Of a stretch of DNA of 64,000 nucleotides, positions 32,737 through 42,795 are shown piece after piece. This DNA is from Pythium myriotylum. Lineage: Eukaryota > Oomycota > Peronosporomycetes > Pythiales > Pythiaceae. The stretch is taken from assembly GCA_023091665.1 (NCBI GenBank), contig JALJCQ010000026.1, positions 930,001 through 994,000 of the forward strand, written 5' to 3'. A program made the translations under genes and the position numbers. Below the pieces are notes generated by a model. The model was not told where the DNA came from, did no database searches, and saw nothing but the letters and a program-made list of their open reading frames with translations. Within the stretch, counting starts at the first letter, position 1, and each line of letters starts with the position of its first letter.

Positions 32737-33018
32737 GGTGGCGTCGTCGTGCTCGTGTGCGTCTTCGTCGTCCTCCCCGCCAAGGCTTTCGCGCGCAAAA
32801 CGAAAGCCATGTTGAGGAGGTATTTGACGTTTTCGACACGTCTATTCTCGACAATTGCGACACGATCCTCGTTTCCAACAGTTTTATACAGGAGACGCGA
32901 TCATGAGGGATGGACTTCGACGCCAACGCGTCATCCATGTCACTTCGCTTGCGTCGCTGCGCGTGCTCGGCATTCCGCAATCTGCTTCGGACCACGCACC
33001 CACCCCACATCCTCCGCC

Positions 33019-33926
33019 ATGGCCGGTGCGACACTTGCTCCTGGCGCTCTCGACGCGCCAGCGACTGACCGCGCTTGTCGTGTAGCCAAGTACCAGCTCG
33101 TGCTCATCCGCCACGGCGAAAGCCAGTGGAACGTCGACAACCGCTTCACGGGCTGGCACGACGTGCCGCTCTCGGCCACGGGTACGTCGGTGGCGGCTGA
33201 TCTGGATTGCATGCGACGGCGTTCGCTGACGTGCGCTCTCGTGCAGGTGAGAAGGAATCGCATGAGGCCGGCCGCGTGCTCAAGGAGGCGGGCTTCGAGT
33301 TCGATCTCGCCTACACGTCGGTGCTCAAACGCGCGATCAAGACGCTCTGGAACATCCTCGAAGAGATGGACCGCATGTGGATCCCTGTGATCCGCAACTG
33401 GAAGCTCAACGAGCGCCACTACGGCGCGCTCACGGGCCTGAACAAGCAAGAGACCGTCGACAAGCACGGCATCGACCAGGTCATGGTCTGGCGTCGCAGC
33501 TACGCGATCCCGCCACCGGCGCTGGATTCCGCGAGCTCCTACTACCCAGGCAACGACGTCAAGTACGCCGATGTGCCAAAGGAGGAGCTGCCGTTCACCG
33601 AGTCGCTCGCGACCACGGGTGAGCGCGTCGTGCCGTACTGGGAGAATGTTATCGTGCCGTCGATCAAGGCGGGCAAGAAGATCCTCATTGCGGCCCACGG
33701 AAACAGTCTGCGTGCGCTTGTCAAGCACCTTGACAACATCTCCGAGGACACGATCACGGGACTGAACATCCCAACGGGTGTGCCGCTCGTGTACGACCTG
33801 GATGAGAACTTCAAGCCCGTGCCGCACAAGGATGCTATCGCCCCACTCACCGGTCGCTACGTTGGCAACCAAGAAGAGATCAAGGCGCGCATCGCCGGCG
33901 TCGCGAACCAAACCAAGGCTCACTAA
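33019..33926 (+). CDS. 2,3-bisphosphoglycerate-dependent phosphoglycerate mutase
   Basis: Two exons, 33019-33181 and 33247-33926, with a 65-bp intron (GTACGT...GTGCAG); 280 residues. The enzyme interconverts 3- and 2-phosphoglycerate. [20 protein letters not shown] holds the catalytic His; splicing restores [14 protein letters not shown]; further landmarks are [20 protein letters not shown] and [18 protein letters not shown] with the second His. The ~23 residues before the core are Ala/Thr-rich. The frame is open upstream to an ATG at 32809 that would add a leader [20 protein letters not shown], strongly like a mitochondrial presequence. TCACTTCG at 32939-32946, an initiator-like site, would instead exclude that start. 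So localisation is undecided. Confidence 0.93.
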
Positions 33927-34106
33927 ATGCCTCCTGTCTCCAGCACACCGTCGTGATTGCTGCAGCGCCTTCCTCAGGGCTAACTGTCCATCAAGTTTAT
34001 ACGCTACTCAAGAAAAAACTTTCACGAAACGTTTCGATGTTTGTATGGCGTATTGTACCACGCCAGGTGGGATGTCCTCATGCCTGTGCTAGCGCTGTTT
34101 TCGTGA

Positions 34107-35035
34107 CTACTTCTGCTGCAGCAAAACGCGATCTTTGAGCGAGCCTCGGCGACTGATTGACGGAGCCCCACCCAATGGAGGAAACACCTCCGCGACAATG
34201 CTTTCTACATTGTGACGTTGGTCGCTCAGCGCGATCGCAAGCACTGCTTCAAACTTCTCTCTTCCCAATGATAGGCCTAACAAGCGGAGACAACTCATGC
34301 TCTCGATACGCGCCGTACTCTCCTTGCCAACCCGGAATTTTGCGAGTGCCTGATACACCGAGCAGTTCTCATGCCCACTCACAAACTGCTCAGCATCCCA
34401 ATGAGGTAAATCTTTTAGTCGCGAGAAGCTCTGAGCCATTATTCTCGACGCAATCGCCACTATCTTCGCGTTCTTGCTACTCGCGTAGGATGAGACCGAG
34501 GCGATCAACTCGGGGGATGCAAGATGATGAATTAGCTTGTCAACCGCAATCAGAGCGGCGTCTCGGAGGAACCGCTTCTCGCATGTGGCTCGACGCAGCA
34601 GAACGTCGATCATCACGGCCTGACGTTTTGGAATGCAAGATGCAAGGTGAATCAAGCATGCGTGGGGAAGATTTTCGAAGCATTCACCGAGTGCAAACAG
34701 CGCGTTCTTAGACAAGGCCGAGCGCAAGTTGTCGCAAGCAGCTGCGAGCGCAGGAAGAATGGCATAGGTGTGTTCATCCACCATGAGTTCAGGGTGATGA
34801 ACAATCGTTTGGCGGAGTGTTGTGATCGCCTGCATTCATTCGTGGAACTTGAGAACCAGTACGTCCAAAGTAAGGGAGGCAACAGAGAACAGACCTCGTG
34901 TCGATGGAGCCAGTTGCTCTCATCTTCGAGATCATGGATAGCAACACACACAGAAGACTCCGACGGATATTCTAGTGGCTCGAGCTCGGCTGTCGTCAAG
35001 ATCACTGCACCGCACTCGTCTACACCAGTCAACAT
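34107..35035 (-). CDS. TOG/HEAT-repeat protein (CLASP/Togaram-like), 5' end uncertain
   Basis: At least two exons, 35035-34895 and 34829-34107, intron 65 bp (GTCTGT...AATGCAG), giving 287 residues from the first in-frame ATG. After the splice WLHRHEAITTLRQTIVHHPE continues a helical repeat array, with LRSALSKNALFALGECFENL and KRFLRDAALIAVDKLIHHLA, the helix pairs of TOG/HEAT domains found in CLASP and Togaram proteins, which bind tubulin. The frame stays open for ~80 codons upstream (to ~35272) with plausible residues (GWTPNDVLNML), so an upstream exon or a longer start is likely and may run into the tandem repeat. The Ser/Arg tail ends SLKDRVLLQQK. Confidence 0.6.
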
Positions 35036-35333
35036 GTTGAGCACGTCGTTCGGCGTCCATCCTGATCTACTGTTTCCCACCGTCACTTGCTGGAGCACAC
35101 GCAGTTTTTGCCGAGGGAGCTGCTGAGGGTTTCTCCTCAGCGCAATTCCCACTTTTGATTTGGGCGGGATAGAGCGTTTGGTCTGCGGCTGGGAGCGTTC
35201 TCGCCATCTCGATGCTCTTCCTCGTGCGCAGGCTTCTGCGAGTTTCCTTCGCCAGCACTCGAGGCTCGCCAAGCTACTGCCACGAATAGACGAGTGAACA
35301 CCAAAATAGGAAGGAAAAAAAATGCATTATTTT

Positions 35334-35471
35334 GCGGCCTCCGTCCGCAACATGATTTTTTTTTTCGCGGCCGTCCGCAACATGACTTTTCTTTTCGCGG
35401 CCGGCCGCAACATATTTTTTTTTTCGAGGCCGGCCGCAACATGATTTTTTTTTTTTTGCGGCCGTCCGCAG
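35334..35471. repeat. tandem repeat: GC palindrome + ACATGA + poly-T, about 4.5 units of 29-33 bp
   Basis: Each unit reads GCGGCCGGCCGC or a one-to-two-base variant (TCCGC), then AACATGA and 9-13 T. Units begin near 35334, 35367, 35397, 35426 and 35458. The GCGGCCGGCCGC core is self-complementary. Lies immediately upstream of the TOG gene 5' region and left of a degenerate helicase relic. Confidence 0.9.
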
Positions 35472-35559
35472 GGGCGAGAGAGCACCAAGTGGCCGCGCCG
35501 AGAGCATGGTCGCCTCCGCTCGCATTCCCCAATCTGCTGCCGACCCCACAAGTCCCTCG

Positions 35560-36330
35560 CTCCCCTCTCCTCGACTCTGCCGGCACTGGGAAGACCAAGG
35601 CCACCCTCGCAACCACGCAAGCCAACCTCGCACTTCCACCACTGCACGGAGAAATTCAACTCCGCCACAGACGTGGTCTCATTTGCTCCGACCACTTCTA
35701 GGCGACGGTCGACTTTACTGGGGGGGGGGGGGGGGGGGGGGAGGGGACAGACGCCGTCCGAGTTCGCAACGGCAGCGACTCACCGAACGAACTCGTGACC
35801 TGTGAAGTTTGCCAAGACCACTCAGACGAAAGACGAGACGCTGGACCAAGCTCGCCGCAGGCTACTTGACGGGGCCTCAGTCGTCATTGCAACTATCAGC
35901 CACCGAGAGTGCCATCTTCTCAAGCCTTGTCTCGCAAACCACTTTTGATTTCCTCGTTGTGGACGAAGCTTGTCTGGCCACTGAGACTGCCGTGATGGTT
36001 CCTCTGCGGTTGCGACTCCCCCAGAGCGTACTCGTCTGTGACCTCAAACGACTTCCACCCCTCGTCATGAGTCACTCCGCCAAGCAGGCAAGGTTTGATC
36101 GGTCCTCATTCGAACGGTTGGAAGCCTCGGCCAGCTAGTCTTCTTGCTCGACACGCAGTACCGCATGCATCCTATTCTACGACTTGCGCCGTCCAACTTC
36201 TTCTACAATGAACGTATTCAAGACGCATCCCTCATCATGGAACGACCGGTTCCGGGGAACTTGTACAGCCATCTCCGACCACTCACGCTCTGCGACGCAT
36301 CTAGATTCGACAGAGTACAAGATGCGTCGA
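35560..36330 (+). pseudogene. degenerate SF1 helicase (Upf1/Sen1-like) relic
   Basis: Helicase motifs appear in order but in different frames with stops between them. Near 35571 there is a Walker A-like piece (DSAGTGKTKATLATTQANLA). After the G-run comes DQARRRLLDGASVVIATISH, then in another frame a motif II-like FDFLVVDEACLATETAVMV and VLVCDLKRLPPLVMSHSAKQ (motif III-like, with Cys for Gly in GD), then SFERLEAS followed by a stop. In a third frame follows LLDTQYRMHPILRLAPSNFF, the conserved motif IV region of Upf1/SMUBP2/Sen1 helicases, ending near DRVQDAS. At least two frameshifts and a stop disrupt it, and the C-terminal motifs V-VI are missing. It is clearly non-functional; parent gene probably elsewhere in the genome. 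Confidence 0.8.
35720..35741. repeat. 22-nt poly-G run
   Basis: Uninterrupted G22 within the helicase relic. It may fold as a G-quadruplex and is a likely site of sequencing or assembly length error. Confidence 0.85.
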
Positions 36331-36477
36331 GTCTAACGCTCCTGCGTTGCGTATGGCGTGATGATCGATGGTCAAGATGTCATCGCCGCGAAGCGAAGGA
36401 GGACGTGGCAGTGATGTGCGACAACAAGTCGGCACAAAAGTATGCTTCCGAGGGGTTGTATCAGCTCGAGTCAGCTC

Positions 36478-36656
36478 CATCTTGTACTCTGTCGAATCTA
36501 GATACGTCGTACACCGTGAGTGGTCGGAAATGGCTGTGCAAGTTCACCGGTACCAGTCGTTCCAGGATGACGGGTGCGTCTTGAATACGGTCATTGTAGA
36601 AGAAGTTGGACGGCGCAAGTCGTATAATCGGATGCATGCGGTACTGCGTGTCGAGC
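36478..36656 (-). pseudogene. inverted second copy of the helicase motif IV segment
   Basis: The reverse complement of 36478-36656 aligns without gaps to 36146-36324; by my count about 15 of 179 positions differ (~92% identity). It reads SLDTQYRMHPIIRLAPSNFF and onward to DRVQD. The two arms are separated by 153 bp (36325-36477). Together they make a large imperfect palindrome inside the degenerate island. Confidence 0.85.
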
Positions 36657-37610
36657 GAGAAGATCACCTATGTCGCTTCCATGGCTGTTGAGTTAGCGTG
36701 GCGCAAAGGTTTGGGTTTGTCGCTGGGTGTTGGCATCCGAAGAGCCCTGGCGCTGAGTGGAACGAGCTCATAGTGAAGTGGTGCGGAGGGAGAGCATGGC
36801 TCGCAGGGTTGAGTATTCACTGTGGTCTAGAATTTTCGGCGCTTTCAATTTTTCATTAACCGACATTTGAATTCGAATTTGAATTTGAGATCAACGCGGA
36901 AAATACAACTGGGATTCCTGGGATTACTTCTACTTTCCCGCGAGTTCCCGTGTCATTTAGAACATGATGTCGACAACGGTATCGATCGAGGCGGACCACG
37001 ACCACGATCTCGACAACACAACTTCGGCCGATTGTCTCCTTCTCCTTCACAAACAGTTTTGGCGCGCGCGTCTACCCATGATCTTATACGACCTTTGTCA
37101 TAGTTACACTGACCATCCACAAATGTTGCAAAGCGAGTGCCGTAGTGACTCACGTAGAGATCCATTGTGCGTTTGCCGAATGCGAAATGAAGAAAGATCA
37201 GTTTGCACTGGCTGGATCTGGGCGACGGAAGTCGTTGTCGGTGGACGAAGATGTGGATGTGGACGTCGAAGTGGGCATGGCGACGAGCGTCCACGATGGA
37301 TGCGGCGGTGAGCCGAGTCGTGGTGTGCTTGCGGCTGTTGAAGTAGCAAAAGCAGTTGCTCTCACAATGTACAAAGTGTGCAAAGTTGAAGGATGCAGTT
37401 TGTTTCGAGCGTGAAAAGACCTACGTCAAAACAAAACGTGCGAGCACAACTTCGGTATGTACATATCGATCGTTCGATAGAGATAGAGAGAGGGAGAGCG
37501 ATAGAAAGAGCAGAAGCACGCGAAACCAAAGAAGTCTATTCACCGATCCACCTGCCTCACCACCTCGCATATCCCCACATACCTTTGCCACATTTGCCAC
37601 AACTCGATGC

Positions 37611-37703
37611 TCGACTCGTCCCTCGACTCGTTGCTCGCTGGTTGGTCGACTCGTCCCTCGACTGGTCGGTCTCTCGACTGGTTGCTTGCTCGACTGGTAC
37701 CTC
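37611..37703. repeat. degenerate minisatellite of TCGACTSGT/CCTCGACT units
   Basis: About seven occurrences of CTCGACT or GTCGACT followed by CGT, GGT or CGTT within ~90 bp. Confidence 0.75.
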
Positions 37704-37787
37704 GTGCTCCGTGTACGAGGCCCTCGTTGGTTTGGAGTGGTACGTAAAGTCGGGCCAACAATACGCCCCCAACGTGCGGGTGTCGAT

Positions 37788-38085
37788 GCGCGTGAGGCAT
37801 CGCACTGCGGCGGCTTGCTCGTAACAAGCTCGTCAGCAGGGTTGCACTCGCGCTCACGGTCGCACGGCATCCTCTCTCGACTTGGCTCGTGTGCCGCGTA
37901 GGAGCGACCGGGACCGGCGTTGGAGTGGGTCTCTCCCACGGTGGAAACAAGGAAGGCCCTGGCCCCCGCGGCGCGCTCCCGATCGCCCTAGCGCGCGAGG
38001 CGTCGCACGGCGGCCTCTTGCTCGTAGCAAGCTCGCCAGCCGGGTCGCTCTTCGCGCTCACAGACACACGGCATCTCGGCTCTCG
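37788..38085. repeat. direct duplication, two ~95-bp copies about 203 bp apart
   Basis: Copy A (37788-37883) and copy B (37991-38085) share GCGCGYGAGGCRTCGCACKG, GGCTTGCTCGTARCAAGCTCG-like and CGCGCTCACRG...CACGGCAT blocks, roughly 80% identical by eye. The bases before each copy also share GTTGGAGTGG-like words, suggesting a ~200-bp tandem unit. Confidence 0.7.
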
Positions 38086-39475
38086 CCTCTCACCTCTCGA
38101 CTCGACTCGTGACTTGCGTCGTCGTACTCGCGGCTCTGGCCTCACTCGGGGCGATGGGACCCGGTGGGGTAACCATCATTCTCCCTGAGAGATCTGAACC
38201 GGTAGAGTCACCGGTACTGGTCTCCAAACCGCCGCTGTCTTTTCTCGCTGCAGCGCGAGGCCGCGGTACAAGACCGGTTCTTGACACCCCACCGCCTCAC
38301 CCAGCTGTCTGTGAGGCGCTGAGGCCCACACACCCCACGCTTCAACTTGCCACCGTCTCCTGGCGCCCCAACCATCGTCGGATCTTCAAGAGCCAGATCC
38401 ACAACGCACGCGTGCGCCACCGTCGCTCCTCCTGTCATGGACGACTCCGCTCTTGCTGCCGTCGACGACATTGACGCCTCGACGCTTCGTTCGCGGCCTC
38501 TCGCCCACGGACTAGACGCATCGACGCCTTGACGCCTTGACGCCGGTGTCCCATTCTCTCGCCATCCCTGTGGCAAAGGGCTTTACATACTGCCAGCATC
38601 ACAGGATGCAGACGTACGTATCGCTCCGGACTTGGTTGGCGCTGCCGATCGTGCGCACTACGTCTGCCGGGATCATGCACCGGCTAATGGCGATGACCAA
38701 CTTGGCGTGGATGCATTCATGGACTCACGGGGTGACGGGTTGGCGAGCTCATTTGTCTCGCGCAAACCGTCCTGGGTTTTGTTCTGAAGATGGCTGTTTG
38801 CTGCTTTCCCTCGATTCGGTCGTTCACGGACGACGGCTCGGGAGAAGACTGGGAGGTCGAGAGATAGAGTGCAGTGTCGACGGCATGCGAATGTTCCTCG
38901 ATTAGTCGGGCTACTACTTGATGGCTATGCGACACCGCGTCCAGTTGTTCTGGCATTAAGAACTTTGCTTTGTGATATCGCCATAGGTCTTTCAGCTCTG
39001 GATGAGCTTCTGTCTTCAACAAGACTCTCTGTGAATTCTCCCCCAGCGTCAGTAGTCTCATTTCCCCGACAGCCCGTCTCGACCGGTGAAGGTGCAGACG
39101 AGACGTAGTCCGCACTCGAGGCATAGGCGGCCATGTTCGCATGCAAACACGTCTGTTTGAAGTGTGTGATACGAATACTTCCTTGCGCGTGGGCGTAGTG
39201 ACCCTTGTGTGTTACCCCTTTCCAACTTGAAGGTTGCTCCTTACACAAGCCAGGACCTGAAATGGTCTTTATCGTACGTGTTGATGCTGCGCGTGGCAGT
39301 TTGTAATTGCCTTCGACGCTGACTATCGTTCATTGCTGCCTTCGGAACGATCACACTGACCTTAATGACTCTCAGCTTCCACTATCAAGGCGGTCGAGAC
39401 GAGGAATGTGCGCTTCTGAAGATATGGAGACGATGATGTCGGAGGATAAATTGTGATTCGCTGATAAGTTGATCA

Positions 39476-40816
39476 TCACCAGAAGAGTCCACACTCGATC
39501 TTTAGGTCTTGAGCCGATAACGACTCCTCGTCATATCTGGGCACCACAAACACAAGCTCTCTCAAGCAAAGACGCAGCGAAATCGTCACTGAGACATAAG
39601 TGCGGACAGATCGACGGAAGTGGTTGTTTCTGCGCAACTTCGTCGTTAAGAAACAGAGGCGGGTAAAGTTGATGTCACGCTCAAGGTCGGAAATGCGCTC
39701 TCGAAACCGTTTCCACCATATAAGTCTTTGTAAGCCGCAACGGAGAACCCGGGAATGAATCCGAATCAAGTGATCCACCTTTGCTCGTCGTTGTTTTGCT
39801 CGCACAGTGCTGACCTCTGGGAGCACCATCCACTTGATATGGCCTCTCCATTCATCCCAAGCTCGAAATCCCTCGATGTCGTAAATGTCGATGTTTGTAG
39901 GAATCAGATTGAGAATGAGCTTCTCGCGAACGTCAAGTTCGACGCTCCAGTCCATCGCAAAACCGCAGGGACACGTGACGGCGTTGCAGCCCTCAACCTT
40001 GACGAGCGTGACTCGACACGAGCGGCATTGGACGACATCACAGTCACTCAAGTCGTCACGATCGCACTGTCCGTCTGGGTTCTCTGAATGACGAGAATCC
40101 CACTCTCGCTTGCAGTTGAAGCAGACATGTGCGAAGCAACAACGTGTGATCGTGAGTTTGTGTCTAGAGTGATAGGCGAGGATGAGCGACGCGCGCCGCT
40201 CCTCGTCGAGGATTCGAGTGGCAACCAAGTCAACAAAATCTTGACAGAGAAGATCCGTGTATCCAGCGCGACGAGCCATGCCGTCAATGCATGCGATGAC
40301 ATCTCTGGCTGTGATCTTGTACTTCACGAACAGCTCTAGCCGTGAGCGCAGTTGTGGGAGGTCTTCGTGTACTTGGGCGTCCATGATTTGCTCAAATCGA
40401 GGTTGTGGGCGCTTGAGCGCTTTGGGTAGTTGAGTGTACAGTGGGTCGTGGCAACACGGCGGCAGGAAGGAGCAGGCAACTTCGCAAAGTCTCTTGTACA
40501 ATTGTGTGAGATCGTTCGACACGAGTGTGCACCAATTGTGTTTGCTCAATCGAGCAAGACACATGGGGCACCGCACACGCGGTAAGATTCCCGGTATCGT
40601 GGACTCCAATGTAACCCGTACATGCTTTTGGAAGCAGGTTCTGCAGACAGCACAGCTTGGGCTGCAAGTTGAAGTCCTCGACTCCGCTACCTCGAAGCAA
40701 ATTGGGCAGGATCCAGAGCAAGTCAATGACTGGCGGAGGAACTTAGGAGAAGCAATTCGAGTTTGCTGTGGAGCATTGTATGAGTGATTGAGCGGCGGGG
40801 CAAGAGACGTCTGCAT
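39476..40816 (-). CDS. RBR-like zinc-binding protein (putative E3 ligase family), copy 1
   Basis: Single exon, 446 residues from ATG 40816 (an upstream in-frame GTG at 41008 is not used). An N-terminal RING-like part has SCPICFEVAESRTSTCS, CAVCRTCFQKHVRVTLES and RVRCPMCLARLSKHNW. The middle has ACSFLPPCCHDPLYTQLP and ATRILDEERRASLILAYHSR. A second zinc region reads RCCFAHVCFNCKREWDS and then VVQCRSCRVTLVKVEGCNAV, TCPCGFAMDW. The CxxC...KVEGC...CxCG pattern resembles RING2 of RING-between-RING ligases, where the Cys of GGC/EGC is the catalytic one. The C-terminal ~150 residues are helical and Arg-rich. Tandem with copy 2, same strand, 296 bp apart. Confidence 0.72.
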   Translation of the reverse strand: MQTSLAPPLNHSYNAPQQTRIASPKFLRQSLTCSGSCPICFEVAESRTSTCSPSCAVCRTCFQKHVRVTLESTIPGILPRVRCPMCLARLSKHNWCTLVSNDLTQLYKRLCEVACSFLPPCCHDPLYTQLPKALKRPQPRFEQIMDAQVHEDLPQLRSRLELFVKYKITARDVIACIDGMARRAGYTDLLCQDFVDLVATRILDEERRASLILAYHSRHKLTITRCCFAHVCFNCKREWDSRHSENPDGQCDRDDLSDCDVVQCRSCRVTLVKVEGCNAVTCPCGFAMDWSVELDVREKLILNLIPTNIDIYDIEGFRAWDEWRGHIKWMVLPEVSTVRAKQRRAKVDHLIRIHSRVLRCGLQRLIWWKRFRERISDLERDINFTRLCFLTTKLRRNNHFRRSVRTYVSVTISLRLCLRELVFVVPRYDEESLSAQDLKIECGLFW

Positions 40817-41112
40817 CGCGTGTGGCGTTTTCAAGACTGGTCTCGGATTCCATCGAGTCGGCAAATCGAGAGCTCCACCTTCACTCACGTCATCGGTGCA
40901 AGTGATGGTCAACAGCAACTGGCGGCCCAGCAACTGGCGACTCACCACTGGTGAGTCGACTGTTTGCCGCCGGAAACGCAAATGTGTGAAAATACTCGTT
41001 GCGAACACTTTTGGAGAAAGCTACTGCTGCTATTTCAGCAAATTGGCTTGAGCATTCAAATTGGAACATCCTCGACTACTGTACTGCAAGTGTATTACGC
41101 ATGGATAATGAA
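40817..41112. other. spacer between the tandem RBR-like genes
   Basis: About 296 bp; promoter of copy 1 and 3' flank of copy 2. A near-direct pair GGCGGCCCAGCAACTGGCGACTC / CTGGCGGCCC-like words occurs at 40920-40945. Nothing else. Confidence 0.4.
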
Positions 41113-42585
41113 CTAAAACCTGGGAAGAAGCATCGCCATCTCGTCTTGTTTCAACTCGCGTTGCTCTTCGCGGTGTTCGCTGTGATATGCGAGCCAGAAC
41201 TGCTTGTTTCGGACCGCCTTTACCACCTCCGCCCAGTGCGAACGCCATTTGGATCGTTGCACAGCAGCCACGAAAAGTGGCATTTTCTTGAGTCTCGCTG
41301 CCAACAGCGTCATGCGAGCGAGATTTATCTCGACGACCAGCTGTGGTAGTGATCGAGTATAACGGAGTCGCCAGACATACTGCTGCAACATGCTCAGGAG
41401 GGGCTTCCGGAGGCTCGGGATCGTGGAGAGTTGATAATCGATGCGACTCAGCAGCATCGCTTTCCGGATTGGGATCATTTCATCTCTAAGCGATCGTGAG
41501 AGCTCGCGTTCCCAACTGAGCCACCGACTGCACAGTTCGATGTCAAACACATCGACCGGCACAAGCTTCTTCTTGTATCGGTTGCGCAAACTCAGCTCAG
41601 CCTCCCAGTCCATCGTGAATCCGCACCAGCATCGGACGGAACTACATCCCTCTACCTTGACCATGGTGACGTGGCACGAGCGACACTCAACGATGCACGA
41701 TTCATCGATCGCGTCTTGTTCGCACGCGCCGTCGTTCTCAACGTGGTTGGACATGAGCCGCTTGCAGTTAAAGCAGACGGCGTATCCGCAGCAACGTGTT
41801 TTTACTGACTTGTATTTGGCATGGTATGAGAGCAGAAGTGTCGCGCGACGCTCTTCGTCGAAGATGCGGGCCAGGACGTGCTCAACAATGAGGTGCTGAG
41901 TTTCGATTGGTACATGGCGACCGAAAGTGTCCTCAATGTAGCCGATGAGCTCACGCGACGTAAGCTTGTGGTTGCAAAAGCGGCGTGTGCGATCGCGCAG
42001 TGGCTCATACTTCTTCTTCAGGGATGGCACCAGGTAGAGCGTCGAGGGCTTGATGTACTTGGACGGCAGGTCCGTCGCATCGAACACATACGGCAAATGT
42101 GAGTAAGAGGTGTCGTGACAACACGGGCTCTGGAACGAGCACGCGCTGCGGCACGCGTCCTTGTATTTGGCGAGCACCTCCTCCGACACGAACGATTCCC
42201 ACTTGGACTTGTTCATCGGCACAAGGCAGATCGGGCACCGGACTTTGGGCAGCACACCAGGGAACGCCTCCCCGACGGCCACTCGCACATGCTCAGCCAC
42301 GCAGCTGCGGCACAGCACGGCAGGGCACTTCTTGGAACAGAACGCTACAACTGGAGTATTCTCAGCATCTTCCACGACGTCGTCAAAGCAGATCTGGCAC
42401 TGGCGAGTCACGACCGGCTCTGCAACAGGTTCTGGCTCTGCTAGGACTTCGGCCTTGACAGCGTGGGGCGCCAGTTCGAACTCCCTCGCGACCGTCAGCA
42501 GCATGGGCGCCATGGCGTTGGCAGATCGCTTGGCTTTGGAGATGGAAAATGAGGAGTGGGCGACCGAAGGAACGCGGCGAGGCAT
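41113..42585 (-). CDS. RBR-like zinc-binding protein (putative E3 ligase family), copy 2
   Basis: Single exon, 490 residues from ATG 42585. Zinc ligands of the first module: C63, C66 (RQCQICFDD), C83, C87, C92, C95, H99 (AFCSKKCPAVLCRSCVAEHV) and C117, C120 (VRCPICLVPMNKSKW). Then ACSFQSPCCHDTSYSHLP, ARIFDEERRATLLLSYHAK, TRCCGYAVCFNCKRL, and the second module C301, C304 (ECRSCHVTMVKVEGC), C314 as the putative active Cys, C319, C321 (CWCGFTMDW). It aligns along its whole length with copy 1 and, up to the CxCG motif, with the gene at 62.7 kb. Function as ubiquitin ligase is inferred from motif likeness only. Confidence 0.75.
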   Translation of the reverse strand: MPRRVPSVAHSSFSISKAKRSANAMAPMLLTVAREFELAPHAVKAEVLAEPEPVAEPVVTRQCQICFDDVVEDAENTPVVAFCSKKCPAVLCRSCVAEHVRVAVGEAFPGVLPKVRCPICLVPMNKSKWESFVSEEVLAKYKDACRSACSFQSPCCHDTSYSHLPYVFDATDLPSKYIKPSTLYLVPSLKKKYEPLRDRTRRFCNHKLTSRELIGYIEDTFGRHVPIETQHLIVEHVLARIFDEERRATLLLSYHAKYKSVKTRCCGYAVCFNCKRLMSNHVENDGACEQDAIDESCIVECRSCHVTMVKVEGCSSVRCWCGFTMDWEAELSLRNRYKKKLVPVDVFDIELCSRWLSWERELSRSLRDEMIPIRKAMLLSRIDYQLSTIPSLRKPLLSMLQQYVWRLRYTRSLPQLVVEINLARMTLLAARLKKMPLFVAAVQRSKWRSHWAEVVKAVRNKQFWLAYHSEHREEQRELKQDEMAMLLPRF

Positions 42586-42795
42586 GCGCCAAGTGAATGA
42601 AGGTCGAGCTGACCACTTGCGATTCCATGTTGGCGACCATCACTCACCATTGAGCTCTCCAGATGGGTTCATTTTTTTGGGAACCTCTAGAAACATATTG
42701 AGTATGCCGTATAAAAGGTGTGAGATCTATGATGTCTAATATATAGCAACTTTAAGGGTCCGTTTATCCGTTCTGATAGAAAATGAACGGTGAAG

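Larger units (their letters stand above)
36657..39475. other. repeat-rich spacer without supported genes
   Basis: About 2.8 kb. It holds a short GAATTYGAATTTGA run (36870-36890), a minisatellite and a direct duplication (listed separately), paired ACCGGT boxes at 38198-38216 and a TCGACGCCTTGACGCC repeat near 38520-38545. Open frames on both strands reach ~140 codons (for example 39142-38717, minus) but show no domain, and their composition changes with the underlying repeats. I take the whole stretch as decayed or mobile-element-derived DNA. Confidence 0.5.

Noticed and set aside
36964..37414. Plus-strand frames starting MMSTTVSIEADHDHD and MTHVEIHCAFAEC
   Set aside because: Short, overlapping in different frames, no domain; adjacent sequence is low complexity.
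38717..39142. Minus-strand frame of 141 codons with protein-like stretches (LLKTEAHPELKDLW)
   Set aside because: No recognisable domain, no supporting promoter, and it lies in repeat-rich DNA; the plus strand has an equally long frame.
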